From contig NZ_NAAD01000016.1 in assembly GCF_002093115.1 (NCBI RefSeq), positions 1 through 64,000 of the forward strand: a stretch of DNA of 64,000 nucleotides. The letters run 5' to 3'. A program made the translations under genes and the position numbers. Below the pieces are notes generated by a model. That model ran no database searches and was not told where the DNA came from. It saw only the letters and a list, made by a program, of their open reading frames with translations. Source of the DNA: Geothermobacter hydrogeniphilus (lineage in GTDB: Bacteria; Desulfobacterota; Desulfuromonadia; Desulfuromonadales; Geothermobacteraceae). Within the stretch, counting starts at the first letter, position 1, and each line of letters starts with the position of its first letter. Of this stretch, positions 8,427 to 21,039 are shown in pieces.

Positions 8427-8987
8427 TCATTCGGCGCGGCGGATACTTTTGATCACCACCTGCTGCCGCGGCAGATTGGCGAACGGCCCCCCGCGTTGTT
8501 CGGTCGGCACCCGGGCAATGCGGTCAACGATATCCATTCCGTCCACCACCTTGCCGAAAACCGCGTAGCCGAAACCGCGCGCGTCATTGCCGCGATGATT
8601 GAGAAAATCATTATCCACCAGATTGATGAAAAACTGGCTGGTGGCCGAGTCGACCACATTGGTTCGGGCCATGGCGATGGTTCCGCGAACATTTTCCAGG
8701 CCGTTGCCGGCCTCGTTTCTGATCGGCGGCCGGGTCGCCTTGCGCTTCAGGGCGGTATCAAAACCGCCGCCCTGGATCATGAATCCCTTGATGACCCGGT
8801 GAAAAATGGTGCCGTCGTAGAAGCCCGCGTCGGCATAGGCAAGAAAATTTTTCACGGTCTCCGGCGCCCTGGCTTCATCGAGATCGAGGGTTATGGTTCC
8901 GAGGCTGGTCGTCATCAGCACCCGGGTCCCGGCCAGCGCCGGTGAGGCAAGAGTCAAAATAATCAGCAGCAGAACAAGTTTTTTCAT
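8427..8987 (-). CDS. Secreted cyclophilin-type peptidyl-prolyl isomerase
   Basis: This is a PpiA-like cyclophilin that catalyses proline isomerisation in the periplasm. The 186-residue chain begins with a signal peptide (about residues 1-19, ending ALA). It contains the cyclophilin core blocks [17 protein letters not shown] and [15 protein letters not shown] and ends with the usual [11 protein letters not shown] segment. ATG at 8987 follows AGGAGGAGC. It lies 35 bases after gpsA on the same strand and is likely in the same transcript. Confidence 0.92.
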   Translation of the reverse strand: MKKLVLLLIILTLASPALAGTRVLMTTSLGTITLDLDEARAPETVKNFLAYADAGFYDGTIFHRVIKGFMIQGGGFDTALKRKATRPPIRNEAGNGLENVRGTIAMARTNVVDSATSQFFINLVDNDFLNHRGNDARGFGYAVFGKVVDGMDIVDRIARVPTEQRGGPFANLPRQQVVIKSIRRAE

Positions 8988-9022
8988 CGTGCTCCTCCTG
9001 GAATTCGGCCTGCGCAGGCCAC

Positions 9023-10018
9023 CTATTCGGCTTTCAGATCTCTCTGCATCAGGTCGATGACCGCCTGGCGGGCCGATTTGTCCTGGTAGAGAATCTGGTA
9101 CATCTGTTCGACAATCGGCGCGTCAATACCGAGCTTTTGCGCCAGTTGGCGGGCCGAGAGGGTGGTTTTGACCCCTTCGGCGACCATCTGCATGCCGGAA
9201 AGAATGTCATCCAGACTGCGACCGCGACCGAGTTCCATGCCGACGGTCCGGTTGCGCGACAGGTCGCCGGTACAGGTCAGGACCAGGTCGCCCATGCCGG
9301 CGAGACCGGAAAAGGTCGACTGGACCGCGCCCTTGGCCAGTCCGATACGGGTTATTTCGGCCAGTCCGCGGGTGATCAGCGCCGCCCGGGTATTATGACC
9401 GAAGCCGAGGCCGTCAGACACCCCGGCCGCCAGGGCAATCACATTTTTCAACGCCCCGCCGAGTTCGACCCCGACGATATCGTTGTTGGTATAAACCCGG
9501 AAAGCGTCACTGCTGAAGGCCGCCTGGACCTGCCCGGCGACCGCGTCGTCGAGAGCCGCCACGGCAACCGCGGTCGGCATTTCGGCAGCCACCTCGCGGG
9601 CAAAGGAAGGACCGGAGAGAAAAGCGCTGCGCTGGAGGATCTCCGTACCGGCGACATCCTCCAGCACCTCCGACATCAGCTGCAGGCTGTCATTTTCAAT
9701 TCCCTTGGACGCGGAGACGACCAGGGACCGCGGTGACAGGTACGGCAGCGCGGCAGTGAACACCCGGCGCAGCACCTGGCTCGGCGGCACCAGCAACAGC
9801 AGTTCGGCATCCGCGGTCGCGGTGCCGATATCATTGCTGTAGGAGAGCGTCTCGGCAAGCTGAACTCCCGGCAGATAGAGGTCATTTTCACGACGTGCCG
9901 GCAGACGTTCGGCGAGATCTTTTTCATACACCCAGAGGCAGACCTGGTGGCCAACCCCGGCCAGCAGATGGGCCAGGGTCGTTCCCCAGCTGCCGGCCCC
10001 GAGAACTCCAATCTTCAT
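9023..10018 (-). CDS. gpsA: Glycerol-3-phosphate dehydrogenase [NAD(P)+]
   Basis: GpsA reduces dihydroxyacetone phosphate to sn-glycerol 3-phosphate, the phospholipid backbone. At 331 residues the length is normal. It starts with the Rossmann motif [17 protein letters not shown] (GxGxxG). It also carries [11 protein letters not shown] and the catalytic-lysine segment [13 protein letters not shown], then [17 protein letters not shown] at 10018 has GGAG upstream. It follows the TPR gene in the long minus-strand run that begins at dnaA. Confidence 0.97.
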   Translation of the reverse strand: MKIGVLGAGSWGTTLAHLLAGVGHQVCLWVYEKDLAERLPARRENDLYLPGVQLAETLSYSNDIGTATADAELLLLVPPSQVLRRVFTAALPYLSPRSLVVSASKGIENDSLQLMSEVLEDVAGTEILQRSAFLSGPSFAREVAAEMPTAVAVAALDDAVAGQVQAAFSSDAFRVYTNNDIVGVELGGALKNVIALAAGVSDGLGFGHNTRAALITRGLAEITRIGLAKGAVQSTFSGLAGMGDLVLTCTGDLSRNRTVGMELGRGRSLDDILSGMQMVAEGVKTTLSARQLAQKLGIDAPIVEQMYQILYQDKSARQAVIDLMQRDLKAE

Positions 10019-10079
10019 CTGTCTTTCTCCATCCCGGTTCGCACGATTATCATTTTATCACGCCCCCCCGCAAAAGGCC

Positions 10080-10970
10080 CTAAATGGCTTTCTTTTTCTT
10101 CGCCATGCGCCGGCGGACCTGCTTGATGCGATGTTCCAGAACCTTGGCTTCAGGATAATGTCCCTGCAGTTTCTTCAACTCGGCCAAAGCCTTGCGCAAC
10201 TCGTCCCGCTGTTCATAGATGCCGGCAAGAGCAAAACGGGACTCAAGGGCAAAACGGTTGCCGGGCCAACGCCGTATGCCTTCGGCGAAGGCGGCGGCCG
10301 CCTTGTCCGGCAGTTCATCCAGCAGGTAGGTCATACCAACCCGGTACTGAACTTCGGGCAGCAGCTCGCTTTCAGGGTCGGATTTCAGCAGAGATTCGAA
10401 CTCGATGCGCGCCTGCTCATAGTTTTCCAGCAGGAAATAACAGTCGGCGATCTGGTAACGGATCTGGTCCGCGTCGTCGACCCCGGCATCGACCAGCCGC
10501 TGCAGCAGGGTCAGGGCACTGGAATATTCATGCAATCGCTGCTTGTAGATCGCCGCTGCCCGGCGCTGGGCAGCAACCGCCTGCTGTGCCCGGGGAAAAT
10601 CCCGCACCAGGCGCAGGTAGACCAGCAGCGCCTGCTGATACTGCCGGAGGTTGAATTCCAGCAACTGCCCGGCGAGAAGCAGTGAACGCGGCGCCAGCGG
10701 TGAATCGGAAACCGCGGCGGCCAGTTGCTGAAGATCGTTGACCGCCGCGCCGTAATCACCCTGCCGCGCTAGGGTCTCGGCCTGATGATAGCGGTAGAGA
10801 TTGATAGCATCCCGCTGATTCCAGCAGAATACCGCGAGGGCAGTCAACAACAGCAGGCCGAGCAACAGTGCCCGGCGCAGTCGTCGCCGGCGCGGGCTAT
10901 TCGTCCGCCGCCGGCGTTCCTCCTTCAGCAGCCGGTTCTTCAGCTGACGTATCTTCAACTTCGTCTTCAT
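10080..10970 (-). CDS. TPR-repeat membrane protein overlapping gyrA
   Basis: A 296-residue protein of unknown function. The N-terminus is strongly basic (about residues 1-32), followed by one membrane helix (about 33-50) and then several tetratricopeptide-like helices with the A-x3-L/F spacing typical of TPRs ([68 protein letters not shown]). It probably scaffolds an envelope complex. The only internal ATG before the helix is at 10970, which puts 74 bases of overlap with the 3' end of gyrA; a frame from 11018 is also open. No ATG follows the gyrA stop before the helix, so translation is likely coupled to gyrA. Confidence 0.7.
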   Translation of the reverse strand: MKTKLKIRQLKNRLLKEERRRRTNSPRRRRLRRALLLGLLLLTALAVFCWNQRDAINLYRYHQAETLARQGDYGAAVNDLQQLAAAVSDSPLAPRSLLLAGQLLEFNLRQYQQALLVYLRLVRDFPRAQQAVAAQRRAAAIYKQRLHEYSSALTLLQRLVDAGVDDADQIRYQIADCYFLLENYEQARIEFESLLKSDPESELLPEVQYRVGMTYLLDELPDKAAAAFAEGIRRWPGNRFALESRFALAGIYEQRDELRKALAELKKLQGHYPEAKVLEHRIKQVRRRMAKKKKAI

Positions 10971-13398
10971 CCTTTTCGGCCAGCTTGGCCACCGCCACGA
11001 TGCGTTCTCCGTTCTCAAGCACCATCAGTCGTACCCCCTGGGTGTTGCGACCGATCTGGCGGATATCGGCAATCCGGGTACGCAACAGCTTGCCGCGGTC
11101 GGTAATCAGCATCAGGTCGGCTTGTTCATCGACCAGGCGGATGGCAACCACTTCACCGTTGCGCTCGGAGGTCTTGATGGTGATGATGCCCTTACCGCCG
11201 CGACTCTGCACCCGGTATTCGGTGATATCGGTGCGCTTGCCATAGCCGTTCTCGGTGACCGTGACCAGGGCCATGACGGTATTCTCGGTCACCGCCTGCA
11301 TGCCGATCACCCGGTCATTCGCTTCCAGGTTCATGCCGCGCACCCCGCGTGCCGGTCGTCCCATGGAACGCACATCGCTTTCAGGAAAACGGATCGACTT
11401 GCCGTGCCGACTGGCGAGAATCAGATCCATGCTGCCGTCGGTCAGCCGGGCTTCGATCAGTTCGTCATCCTCGTCGATGGTCAGGGCGATAATACCGCCA
11501 GCGCGTGGATTGGAGTAGGCCATCAATTCGGTTTTCTTGATGATGCCGTTGGCGGTGGCGGTGACGATGAATTTGCCTTCTTCGAAATCCTTGACCGGCA
11601 GAATGGTGCAGACCTTTTCACCGTTTTCAACCTGCAGCAGGTTGACGATCGCCTTGCCGCGCGAAGCGCGGCCGCCCTGCGGTATCTCGTGGACCTTGAG
11701 CCAGTAGACCTTGCCCTTGTCAGTGAAGACCAGGATGTAGGAATGGGTCGAGGCGATGAACAGGTTCTCGACAAAATCCTCTTCCTTGGGCCGCATTCCG
11801 GTCTTGCCCTTGCCGCCGCGCCGCTGGGCGCGGTAGAGGGACACGGCGTTGCGCTTGATGTAGCCGCCGTGGGAGACGGTGACCACCATATCCTCTTCGA
11901 CAATCAGATCCTCGATGGAGAGGTCACCGGTTTTCTCGATGATTTCGGTTCGCCGTTCATCACCGTAACGTTCCCTGATCTCGCCCAGTTCAGTCTTGAT
12001 GATCTTGAGAATTTCAATTTCCGAAGCGAGGATTTCCTTGAGCCGCTTGATCAGGGCCATGATTTCCTCGTACTCGGCAATGATCTTGTCCCGCTCCAGC
12101 CCGGTCAGACGATGCAGGCGCATATCGAGAATCGCCTGGGCCTGGATCGCGGAGAGGCCGAAGCGCTCAATCAACCGCCCCTTGGCCACCGCCGGACTGG
12201 CTGAGGTCTTGATCAGTTCGATCACCTCGTCAAGGTTGTCAAGAGCGATCTTCAGACCTTCGAGGATATGAGCCCGGGCCTCGGCCTTCTTCAGTTCAAA
12301 GATGGTACGACGGGTGACGATCTCCTTGCGATGTTCAATGAACTTGTCGAGAATTTCGCGCAGGGTCATGACGCGCGGCTGACCGTTGACGATGGCCAGC
12401 ATGATGATGCCGAAACTGCTCTGCATCGCCGTCATCTTGTAGAGCTGGTTGAGAATCACCTGGGGAATGGTGTCCCGTTTCAGCTCGATGACGATGCGCA
12501 TGCCGTCACGATCCGACTCGTCGCGCAGGTCGGAAATACCCTCGATTTTCTTGTCCTTGACCAGGTCGGCGATCTTCTCGATCAGTCGCGCCTTGTTGAC
12601 CTGGTAGGGAATCTCGGTGACGATGATCGCCTCACGGCCGGTGCGGCGGTCCTTTTCAACCAGCGCCCGGGCACGCATCTGCACGATGCCGCGACCAGTA
12701 CGGTAAGCTTCGTGGATTCCTTCCCTGCCGAGAATGAATGCGCCGGTCGGGAAATCGGGGCCGGTGATTCGGGAGATCAATTCGTCAAAATGGATTTTCG
12801 GATTGTCGATGATCTCGATCAGTCCGTCGATCACCTCAGTGAGGTTGTGCGGCGGAATCTTGGTGGCCATGCCGACCGCGATCCCTTCCGAACCATTGAC
12901 CAGCAGGTTGGGAAACTTGCACGGCAGTACCAGCGGTTCCTGCAGTGAATCATCATAGTTGGGCCCGAAATCGACCGTTTCCCTGTCGATGTCGGCCAGC
13001 AGTTCGTGAGCCAGACGGTTCATGCGTATTTCGGTGTAACGCATGGCGGCGGCGGAATCGCCGTCGATGGAACCGAAGTTGCCCTGACCGTCGACCAGCG
13101 GGTAGCGCATGGAAAAATCCTGCGCCAGGCGGACAATGGTGTCGTAAACCGCCGAATCACCGTGGGGATGAAATTTACCGATGACGTCGCCAACCACGCG
13201 GGCCGACTTCTTGTAGGGCTTGTTGTAGTCGTTGCCGAGTTCGTTCATGGCGAACAGCACCCGGCGATGGACCGGTTTGAGTCCGTCGCGTACATCCGGC
13301 AGCGCCCGGCCGATAATGACGCTCATGGCATAGTCCATATAGGACTTGCGCATTTCGTCTTCAATATTGACAGTGACCCGATTCTGATCGGAAAGCAT
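10897..13398 (-). CDS. gyrA: DNA gyrase subunit A
   Basis: GyrA is the DNA-cleaving and wrapping subunit of gyrase. The 833-residue protein has the catalytic tyrosine at position 121 ([10 protein letters not shown]), an unaltered quinolone region GDSAVYD (residues 80-86, Ser82 and Asp86), and the GyrA-box [10 protein letters not shown] at the start of the C-terminal beta-pinwheel. The tail is acidic, as in many gyrases. It follows gyrB by about 160 bases and overlaps the TPR gene downstream. Confidence 0.98.
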   Translation of the reverse strand: MLSDQNRVTVNIEDEMRKSYMDYAMSVIIGRALPDVRDGLKPVHRRVLFAMNELGNDYNKPYKKSARVVGDVIGKFHPHGDSAVYDTIVRLAQDFSMRYPLVDGQGNFGSIDGDSAAAMRYTEIRMNRLAHELLADIDRETVDFGPNYDDSLQEPLVLPCKFPNLLVNGSEGIAVGMATKIPPHNLTEVIDGLIEIIDNPKIHFDELISRITGPDFPTGAFILGREGIHEAYRTGRGIVQMRARALVEKDRRTGREAIIVTEIPYQVNKARLIEKIADLVKDKKIEGISDLRDESDRDGMRIVIELKRDTIPQVILNQLYKMTAMQSSFGIIMLAIVNGQPRVMTLREILDKFIEHRKEIVTRRTIFELKKAEARAHILEGLKIALDNLDEVIELIKTSASPAVAKGRLIERFGLSAIQAQAILDMRLHRLTGLERDKIIAEYEEIMALIKRLKEILASEIEILKIIKTELGEIRERYGDERRTEIIEKTGDLSIEDLIVEEDMVVTVSHGGYIKRNAVSLYRAQRRGGKGKTGMRPKEEDFVENLFIASTHSYILVFTDKGKVYWLKVHEIPQGGRASRGKAIVNLLQVENGEKVCTILPVKDFEEGKFIVTATANGIIKKTELMAYSNPRAGGIIALTIDEDDELIEARLTDGSMDLILASRHGKSIRFPESDVRSMGRPARGVRGMNLEANDRVIGMQAVTENTVMALVTVTENGYGKRTDITEYRVQSRGGKGIITIKTSERNGEVVAIRLVDEQADLMLITDRGKLLRTRIADIRQIGRNTQGVRLMVLENGERIVAVAKLAEKDEDEVEDTSAEEPAAEGGTPAADE

Positions 13399-13561
13399 CG
13401 AATTCCCTCCGGAAAAGTTTTAGCTATTCAGTTTTTAAACCAGAAAAACCGAGACGCGGAGAAAAAGAGACCGTTGAGATGCCCGGATCTTCCTTCGGGC
13501 TGTCCTCTGCGCCTCTTCTTATTTCTCTCCACCTCAGCGTTAATCTTTTTTATCAACGTCC
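13399..13561. repeat. gyrB-gyrA spacer with a dispersed inverted-repeat remnant
   Basis: The 163-base spacer holds ACCGAGACGCGGAGAAAAAGAGA on the left and CTCTGCGCCTCTTC with TCTCTCCACCTCAGCGTTAA on the right, which pair loosely, around a GCCCGGATCTTCCTTCGGGC hairpin (13478-13497). A related CTCTCCGCCTCTGCGTTAA fragment is at 41724-41742. No gene is visible. Confidence 0.4.
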
Positions 13562-15979
<2,418 letters not shown>

Positions 15980-17074
15980 TTATGAATCCATGGAGGGATC
16001 CGTCTGAATCTTTCCCGCTTTTATTTTGAAACAACGGATCGGGTTCAGATCGCGCTCCCGCAGGGAACTGATATCGGTTGTGGTTAAAAACACCTGCCCG
16101 CGATGAGCCAGCAGAAAATCAAAAAATGCGTTCCGGCGAAAATCGTCGAGTTCGCTGTTAAGATCGTCGAGCAACAGCACTGGAGACAGTCCGATCTGCT
16201 CTTCGAGGTCCAGTACCTGGGCCGTTTTGAAGGCCAGCAGGAAAGATCGCTGCTGGCCCTGGGAACCATAATTTTTCAGCGGTCGTCCATCGATGCGAAA
16301 CTGAAGATCATCACGATGCGGCCCGGCCAGGGTCTGCTGATATTGTCGTTCCCGGGCAGCGGTTCGGTGCAGTTCGGCTAATAATGCATCTGTTGTCAGC
16401 CCTGTCCGGTCGGAAAAACCGAGATCTACCTCTTCAGTTCCACCACATATGGTTCGGTAGCAGTTCTGCAATCGTGGTCTTAAACGTTGTAGAAAATCCT
16501 GTCGTGCCTGTCTCAGTCTGGCTCCGCTTTCCGCCAGTCTCTGGCTCCAGGGCTGCAGATGTGCGTCTTCAACTGCCATTTTCAATAAACGGTTGCGCTG
16601 TTTAAGGCACCGTTGAAAATCTCTGGCAATCTGCAAAAATCCGCTGTTGGTTTGAAAAACTGCTCGATCCAGCAGTGAACGGCGACCTACCGGATTGCCG
16701 CGGACCAGGGAAATTTCCTCCGAGGTGAACAATACGGTTTTCAGCCGCCCGAGCATTTCAGCAGCGTTGACAACGCGCTTGCCGTCAATACCGGCACTTT
16801 GTCCTTCGCGGGTCAGGGTCAACTCAAAGCGATGAAAGACCCCTGACATACAGATACCCGCCGACAGGCGGGCTTCATCCCGACCGATTTTTATCAGAGT
16901 TTCACGTCGATTGGAACGAAAACTCTTCAACTGACCGAGCAGATAGATCGCTTCCAGCAGGTTGGTTTTTCCTTGGGCATTGTCTCCCCAGATAACATTG
17001 AATCCGGTCGACGGTTCGACCAGCAAATCCTGCAGGTTGCGAAAACCCTGCAGTTTCAGTTCCCTGAGGTGCAT
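15980..17074 (-). CDS. recF: DNA replication and repair protein RecF
   Basis: RecF is an SMC-like ATPase that loads RecA at gapped DNA with RecO and RecR. The 364-residue protein begins with the family opener LRELKLQGFRNLQDL, then Walker A at residues 30-37 (GDNAQGKTN). It ends with the ABC-type signature region YGSQGQQRSFLLAFK and Walker B VLLLDDLNSELD. It lies 16 bases after dnaN and 15 before gyrB in the replication cluster. Confidence 0.96.
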   Translation of the reverse strand: MHLRELKLQGFRNLQDLLVEPSTGFNVIWGDNAQGKTNLLEAIYLLGQLKSFRSNRRETLIKIGRDEARLSAGICMSGVFHRFELTLTREGQSAGIDGKRVVNAAEMLGRLKTVLFTSEEISLVRGNPVGRRSLLDRAVFQTNSGFLQIARDFQRCLKQRNRLLKMAVEDAHLQPWSQRLAESGARLRQARQDFLQRLRPRLQNCYRTICGGTEEVDLGFSDRTGLTTDALLAELHRTAARERQYQQTLAGPHRDDLQFRIDGRPLKNYGSQGQQRSFLLAFKTAQVLDLEEQIGLSPVLLLDDLNSELDDFRRNAFFDFLLAHRGQVFLTTTDISSLRERDLNPIRCFKIKAGKIQTDPSMDS

Positions 17075-17090
17075 TGCAGAAATCGCCCGG

Positions 17091-18209
17091 TCATAGCCGC
17101 ATAGGCATGACCACGGCCAGAAAGTCTTTATCCTCCACCGGGGTTATCATCCCCGGGGACATATTGTCCCTGACCTGAAGAATGACTTCGTCTTCCTTCT
17201 GCACCTGAAGAATATCGAGCATGTAGCGGGAATTGAAACCGATTGCTATTTCCTGTCCCTCGTAATCGATCTCCAGGTCCTCCCGGGCATCACCCAGTTC
17301 GGGATTCGAGGATGATATCTCCAGTCTGCCCGGCTGCAGCAGAACTTTGACTCCACGAGATTTTTCACTGGAAAGGATAGCCATACGGCGCAGGGCATGG
17401 AAAAATTTTTCACGGGGAATTTTCGCCACCATATCCTGGGATTGAGGGATCACCCGGGTATAGTCGGGAAACTCACCATCGACCAGACGCATGATAACAA
17501 CTGTCTGATCTTTCTGGATAACGGCATTATTATCCATGAAACCGAGTCGTATATCACTGTCGCCCTCTTCGGCTATCTTGCGCAACTCGAAAATCCCCTT
17601 TTTGGGGAAAATAACCCCTTTCCGCAATTCCTCGCTTTCCGTTCCTTCCAATTCGCGCTGAATCAATGCCAGCCGATGGCCGTCAGTTGCCACCAGACGC
17701 AGAAGTTGACGACCTTCAAGTTCAATATTCTGAAAGAAAATGCCGTTGAGATTGTACTTGCTCTCATCGGTCGAAATGGAAAAAGCGGTTTTCTCCAGCA
17801 GGTCGCTGATGACCCCACTCGGCAATGAAATGAAATCGCCCTGTTCCACATCCGGAAAATAGGGAAATTCGTCGGCCGCCAGGCCAACGATATTGAAAAG
17901 TGCCTTTCCACAGCGGATTTCTATCCAGCAGTTTTCCTTGGCACTGAGTGTGACCTCTCCCTCGGGCAGTTCCTTGATGATCTCGAACAGTTTCTTGGCT
18001 GAAACCGTTACCTTGCCGGATTTGGCAGTGTCGGCCCGATAGCTGGCCCGCATCCCGACTTCGAGATCGGTGGCCGTGATCTCAATTTCGCCGTCACCTG
18101 CTTCGATCAGAACATTGGAAAGAATCGGAATCGTATTGCGTTTTTCAACAATCCCCTGGACCCTGGCGAGTGCCTTGAGAAAAATATCGCGTTCGATGGT
18201 GAATTGCAT
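17091..18209 (-). CDS. dnaN: DNA polymerase III beta subunit (sliding clamp)
   Basis: The beta clamp tethers polymerase III to DNA. The 372-residue length fits three similar clamp domains; the N-terminus MQFTIERDIFLKALARVQGIVEKRNTIPILSNV and the C-terminal MPMRL-type ending are characteristic. ATG at 18209 follows CAGGAGG with eight bases of spacing. The gap to dnaA upstream holds degenerate DnaA boxes. Confidence 0.97.
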   Translation of the reverse strand: MQFTIERDIFLKALARVQGIVEKRNTIPILSNVLIEAGDGEIEITATDLEVGMRASYRADTAKSGKVTVSAKKLFEIIKELPEGEVTLSAKENCWIEIRCGKALFNIVGLAADEFPYFPDVEQGDFISLPSGVISDLLEKTAFSISTDESKYNLNGIFFQNIELEGRQLLRLVATDGHRLALIQRELEGTESEELRKGVIFPKKGIFELRKIAEEGDSDIRLGFMDNNAVIQKDQTVVIMRLVDGEFPDYTRVIPQSQDMVAKIPREKFFHALRRMAILSSEKSRGVKVLLQPGRLEISSSNPELGDAREDLEIDYEGQEIAIGFNSRYMLDILQVQKEDEVILQVRDNMSPGMITPVEDKDFLAVVMPMRL

Positions 18210-18447
18210 GTTTTCCTCCTGTCAACAGGTAACTATTGTTTATTATCTTTTCTTTCTTAAAGACAGTAGTAATACATAGAGCCTGTTGAAACTGTTAAAG
18301 CTCCAAAAAATCCAATCAAAACGTGATGTTAGTTGCTGCTCAAGGCTGTGGAGAAAAACGTCTGCGAATGGCTCCCTTTGTGGACGGACGTCCTTTTTGA
18401 CCGTCATCCACAATTTGTCCCCCGCTCCCTGCACAACTTGTTACCGG
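18210..18447. other. dnaA-dnaN spacer with degenerate DnaA boxes
   Basis: This 238-base spacer holds two 9-mers one base away from the DnaA-box consensus: TGTGGAGAA at 18347-18355 (complement TTCTCCACA) and TCATCCACA at 18404-18412. An A/T-rich stretch around 18230-18275 includes, on the minus strand, TATTACTACTG, loosely like the T-A-C triplets of a DnaA-trio. It could be the second half of a bipartite origin, or just the dnaN promoter. Confidence 0.45.
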
Positions 18448-19794
18448 TCAGGATTCAAGAGCGGCACGAATGGATCCCACGGATGCACTCAGCTGCATAT
18501 CTTCAGCCATTTTAGCCTCGATCTTCTTGATTGCGTGAATAATGGTCGAGTGGTCCTTGCCGCCGAATTTATCGCCTATTTCCGGATAGGAACAGGGAGT
18601 CAGCTGGCGGGAGATATACATCGCGACCTGGCGCGGTAAAACCAGGGCCTTGAGCCTCTTGGATGATTTGAGATCGCTGACCTTGATGCCGTAATGAGCG
18701 GCGACGGTCTTCTGAATTTCTTCGATTGATATTTCGCGGCGTTTTTCGACCAGAATGTTTTTAAGTACTTCCTTGGCCATGGCCAGGGTGATCGGTGTGG
18801 CTGTCAGACTGGCATAGGCACCGATACGGATCAGGTAACCTTCGAGTTCGCGGACATTGCTGCTGATCGAGTTGGCCAGAAAAAAAGTTACATTTTCCGG
18901 CAGATCGATACCGTTCTGCTCGGCCTTGATTTTAAGGATAGCCTGCTTGGTTTCAACATCCGGGGCCTGGATATCGGCGATCAACCCCCATTCAAAGCGT
19001 GATCGCAGCCGTTCTTCAAGCCCTGGTATTTCCTTCGGAAATTTATCAGAGGTGACAACGATCTGCTTATGGCTTTCGTAGAGGGAGTTGAAGGTGTGGA
19101 AAAACTCTTCCTGGGTCCGTTCCTTGCCGGCAATGAATTGAACATCATCGATCAGCAGGACATCCATGGAACGAAATTTGTTGCGAAACTCATCCATTTT
19201 CGCATAACGCAGCGAATTTATGAGTTCATTCATGAATTTTTCCGAGGTGTAGTAGCAGATCCGCATCTCCGGATTATTCTGCAGGATGGCGTTGCCGATG
19301 GCATTGATAAGGTGTGTTTTTCCGAGTCCAACTCCGCCGTAGATGAAGAGCGGATTGTAGGTTGTGGCCGGATTGGTGGCGACAGCACGGGCGGCCGCGT
19401 AGGCAAACTGATTGGATGAACCGGAGACGAATTCGTCGAAAGTATATTTTTTGTTGAGATTGTAAACGCCGGGATTTTTCCCCACCGTTTTGGCTCTGAC
19501 CGGTTCTGCGGGCTGCTGTTGAACCGGCAGTTCCGTTTCTCCCTTTTTCTGCTGCAGGGGGGCTATATCAATCTGCAGTTGGTAGGAGACGGCACCGATG
19601 GTCGAAATGGTTTCCTGAATAAGATCGGCGTAATTGTCCCTGATCCAGGAGTATATAAAGCGATTGGGAACCTCAAGCCGAACCAGGTCCTTGTCGATCG
19701 ACACCAGGCGGATCGGTTTGATCCAGGTGTTGTAGTGCTGGGGCGTGAGATGCTTCTCCAGCTGCTCAAGAGTTTCCTGCCATAGAGGGTTCAT
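18448..19794 (-). CDS. dnaA: Chromosomal replication initiator protein DnaA
   Basis: DnaA binds DnaA boxes and melts the origin. The 448-residue protein shows domain I (residues 1-80), a short linker, the AAA+ domain with Walker A GGVGLGKTHL (153-162) and Walker B LLIDDVQFIAGKERTQEEF. The C-terminal DNA-binding domain ends in the DnaA signature FGGKDHSTIIHAIKKIE. It starts the minus-strand replication cluster; the upstream gap contains an exact DnaA box. No clear ribosome site precedes ATG 19794. Confidence 0.98.
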   Translation of the reverse strand: MNPLWQETLEQLEKHLTPQHYNTWIKPIRLVSIDKDLVRLEVPNRFIYSWIRDNYADLIQETISTIGAVSYQLQIDIAPLQQKKGETELPVQQQPAEPVRAKTVGKNPGVYNLNKKYTFDEFVSGSSNQFAYAAARAVATNPATTYNPLFIYGGVGLGKTHLINAIGNAILQNNPEMRICYYTSEKFMNELINSLRYAKMDEFRNKFRSMDVLLIDDVQFIAGKERTQEEFFHTFNSLYESHKQIVVTSDKFPKEIPGLEERLRSRFEWGLIADIQAPDVETKQAILKIKAEQNGIDLPENVTFFLANSISSNVRELEGYLIRIGAYASLTATPITLAMAKEVLKNILVEKRREISIEEIQKTVAAHYGIKVSDLKSSKRLKALVLPRQVAMYISRQLTPCSYPEIGDKFGGKDHSTIIHAIKKIEAKMAEDMQLSASVGSIRAALES

Positions 19795-20267
19795 TGATCA
19801 ATCGATTCAGGGTGTTGCCGATTCCGGGAGGGGATGCAACCGGCGGACTATTAAAATAATTATCCACAGTCTTATGAACAGTTGTGGAAATAATTAATAA
19901 CTAGCTGAAAATAGGTTGTTTCATGGAGAAAAAATAGACCTGAAAAGCGAGCTTTAAGCTAGCAGAGAGGTTATCGTTTGGCAAGAAAATTTTCACCTGT
20001 TGATGGACTCAGCCGGCTTTTCCAAGGTTCCCTTATCTCAGGTTGTCCGACAGCCGTTTTTCTTTTTTTCTATGCCTGCAGTTTCTGCTATTCGGGAAGA
20101 ATTTGTTGCTGAATATCGATGGCCGTGGAAAGGCGGACTGGATCGGGATTTTGTGTCTCTTTATCGGAATGGGGATAAATTCTTGACAGTCTTCCATCAA
20201 TGGGGGTAAAAGTACCCTTTGCCATAAAGCAGATAATGCTGAAACCTATATAGGAGAAAAGAAGACC
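19795..20267. other. oriC: Probable oriC region between dnaA and rpmH
   Basis: The 473-base gap between divergent dnaA and rpmH is A/T-rich compared with its flanks. It holds an exact DnaA box TTATCCACA (19860-19868) and an opposed imperfect box TGTGGAAAT (19883-19891, complement ATTTCCACA) within AATTATCCACAG...TTGTGGAAATAATT. An A/T-rich run follows to about 19990. A GATTCAGGG half-element occurs at 19804-19812. The dnaA/rpmH junction is the classical origin position in bacteria. Few consensus boxes are visible, so the exact unwinding site cannot be assigned; the dnaA-dnaN spacer is the alternative. Confidence 0.6.
20183..20212 (+). promoter_or_regulatory. rpmH promoter
   Basis: TTGACA at 20183-20188, an 18-bp spacer and TAAAAG at 20207-20212 lie 56 bases upstream of rpmH. 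This is the only good sigma-70 match in front of the rpmH-to-mnmE run. Confidence 0.6.
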
Positions 20268-20417
20268 ATGAAACGCACTTATCAACCGAGTCGTATCAGT
20301 CGCAAGAGAACTCACGGTTTCCGTAAGCGGATGCAGAGCAAGAATGGCCAGTCGGTTATTCGTCGTCGTCGGGCCAAGGGTCGCAAGACGCTTGCAGCGA
20401 CCATTCCGAGCAAATAA
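20268..20417 (+). CDS. rpmH: 50S ribosomal protein L34
   Basis: L34 is a small basic protein of the large ribosomal subunit. The 49-residue chain begins [18 protein letters not shown] and is almost entirely basic, ending [19 protein letters not shown] lies about ten bases upstream of ATG 20268. It heads the conserved rpmH-rnpA-yidD-yidC-jag-mnmE run. Confidence 0.97.
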   Translation: MKRTYQPSRISRKRTHGFRKRMQSKNGQSVIRRRRAKGRKTLAATIPSK

Positions 20418-20428
20418 CGGAGTCACTG

Positions 20429-20773
20429 GTGGGCCGGCGCGGGCAGACTTTTCCCGCTGCACACCGACTTAAAAATCGGCAGGATTTCCTGCAGTGTAAG
20501 AAAATGGGGCGCAAGGTACATACGTCCCATTTTCTTATTTTTATAGAACAGCATCAACGACCCGGGCCCAGCAGGCTCGGCTTGACGGTCAGTCGCAAGG
20601 TGGGTAATGCGGTTGTCCGTAATCGGGTCAAACGGTTGGTACGTGAATTTTTTCGTACCCGTTATCATCAGCTCGCTGCCAACTGCAGTTATTCGGTTAT
20701 TGCCAAACGGAACGCCGGTGAGATCGAATTCGAAGATCTCTGTTGTCAACTTCAGGTTATCCTGAAACAGTGA
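20429..20773 (+). CDS. rnpA: Ribonuclease P protein component
   Basis: RnpA is the protein cofactor of RNase P, which matures tRNA 5' ends. The 114-residue basic protein has the family signature VVRNRVKRLVREFFR in its middle and the opener AHRLKNRQDF. The GTG at 20429 is preceded by GGAG at good spacing, 11 bases after rpmH. The RNase P RNA gene is not in the window. Confidence 0.95.
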   Translation: MGRRGQTFPAAHRLKNRQDFLQCKKMGRKVHTSHFLIFIEQHQRPGPSRLGLTVSRKVGNAVVRNRVKRLVREFFRTRYHQLAANCSYSVIAKRNAGEIEFEDLCCQLQVILKQ

Positions 20774-20796
20774 GTTTTCGTTGCGGACCATCATTC

Positions 20797-21009
20797 ATGC
20801 TGGGCAAAATCTTTATTTTTATAATAGATTTTTACCGAAAGGTGGTTTCGCCGTTTAAGCCGCCCGTCTGTCGTTTTTATCCCAGTTGTTCCTGTTATAT
20901 GCGTGATGCCGTCCATAGATATGGTCCTTTTAAAGGAGTCTGGCTCGGTGTCAGGCGCCTGGTCAAGTGTGGTCCCTGGCATCCCGGTGGCTACGATCCG
21001 TTACGCTGA
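20797..21009 (+). CDS. yidD: Membrane protein insertion efficiency factor YidD
   Basis: YidD is a small peripheral membrane protein that assists YidC-dependent insertion. The 70-residue protein starts at ATG 20797 (MLGKIFIFIIDFYRKVVSPF); upstream in-frame codons overlap rnpA and do not look like YidD. It has the family pattern CRFYPSCSCYMRDAVHRYG with three conserved cysteines and ends CGPWHPGGYDPL. It sits between rnpA and yidC, as in most bacteria. Confidence 0.94.
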   Translation: MLGKIFIFIIDFYRKVVSPFKPPVCRFYPSCSCYMRDAVHRYGPFKGVWLGVRRLVKCGPWHPGGYDPLR

Positions 21010-21039
21010 ATTCGCGACTTATTTCCCGGAGAATGCAGT

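Noticed and set aside
20000-20209. 69-codon plus-strand frame in the origin gap
   Set aside because: It covers the rpmH promoter, has no ribosome site and no family resemblance.
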